Shown here: piece by piece, positions 5,393-5,605 of the stretch
How the letters are laid out: every line of letters begins with the position of its first letter
How positions within the stretch are numbered: position 1 is the stretch's first letter
Source: Alphaproteobacteria bacterium
GTDB taxonomy: Bacteria; Pseudomonadota; Alphaproteobacteria; SMXP01
NCBI GenBank assembly: GCA_004356335.1
Contig: SMXP01000055.1
Location: 1 to 5,605, forward strand
DNA: 5,605 bases
Direction: 5' to 3'
Notes under the pieces: generated by a model
Database searches by the model: none
Told to the model about the DNA's origin: nothing
Seen by the model: only the letters and a program-made list of their open reading frames with translations
Position numbers and translations under genes: made by a program

Positions 5393-5520
5393 CAAATTTT
5401 CTCTTATTCATTTCTGTAGTTGGCTTAGGATACATTATTTTCCGGGTGCTAGGCCTTGAACATAAACGAAGAGCCGGTAAGGACGAGGATACAAAGCACG
5501 ACGATGAATTAGAAAATTAA
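5386..5520 (+). CDS. Small single-pass membrane protein of unknown function (44 residues, TTG start)
   Basis: The frame encodes 44 residues. A hydrophobic segment at about 5-24 (FLLFISVVGLGYIIF) is followed by the basic cluster HKRR at 26-29 and a strongly charged, mostly acidic tail (KDEDTKHDDELEN). This is the ordered layout of a small single-pass protein with a cytoplasmic charged tail, unlikely in random sequence. An in-frame stop at 5371-5373 leaves TTG at 5386 as the first start; TAAGG at 5371-5375 lies 10 bases upstream as a usable Shine-Dalgarno. The surrounding DNA is richer in A and T than the four large genes. I do not recognise the family. The TTG start and small size keep confidence moderate. 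Confidence 0.5.
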   Translation: MLTNFLLFISVVGLGYIIFRVLGLEHKRRAGKDEDTKHDDELEN

Positions 5521-5605
5521 CCCAATTCATTTATATGAGTTATTTTGCGTATAGAAAATTGGTGTGGGGCAATCAAGTTACACCTGGTTCTATGACGTGG
5601 CAGAA

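Noticed and set aside
5564..5605. Partial ORF from GTG at 5564 (reads GQSSYTWFYDVAE) running off the window
   Set aside because: Only 14 codons are visible, with no Shine-Dalgarno, and an ATG at 5592 in another frame competes. It may be the start of a gene but cannot be supported here.

Overview
The window looks like chromosomal DNA of an alphaproteobacterium. Three things point there: the gene families; the divergent thermonuclease-like protein followed by an M48 protease with a LysM tail; and the short palindromic intergenic repeats built around TTTGTCGCGCATTC and ending in GCTCTAG, of a kind I associate with Rhizobiales-like genomes. The genus cannot be fixed from this sequence. The four main genes have similar moderate-to-high GC and codon use. 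The last ~370 bases are visibly richer in A and T.

Layout. Positions 1-77 hold two adjoining palindromic repeat modules, the first cut by the window edge. The minus strand then carries a two-gene unit, read right to left: a secreted nuclease-like protein (2472 to 1654), a 94-base gap with another repeat copy and a tandem Shine-Dalgarno, then a periplasmic M48 metalloprotease (1559 to 84). A 157-base divergent intergenic region (2473-2629) must drive both directions. The plus strand carries a long NfeD-family membrane serine protease (2630-4090, GTG start), an 86-base gap with nothing recognisable, and a slipin/stomatin SPFH membrane protein (4177-4947).

From 4948 to 5275 there is no gene. 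The first ~80 bases show nothing I can name; 5030-5237 is a head-to-tail mosaic of four palindromic repeat modules. After it, 5276-5392 is a doubtful 38-codon ORF that overlaps a more convincing 44-residue small membrane protein (5386-5520, TTG start). The last 85 bases hold no supported gene.

How the genes fit together. NfeD and slipin are an established pair: in archaeal homologues the NfeD protease cleaves the C-terminal hydrophobic stretch of its stomatin partner, and both are linked to membrane quality. The neighbouring M48 protease has the features of the BepA-like class that handles outer-membrane protein quality. An envelope-maintenance locus is therefore a reasonable inference, but the two pairs are divergent and nothing in the sequence proves co-regulation. 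I see no clear new defence or mobile system. The items most worth a second look are the repeat mosaic, the altered active site of the nuclease-like protein, the acidic insert in NfeD and the small membrane protein.
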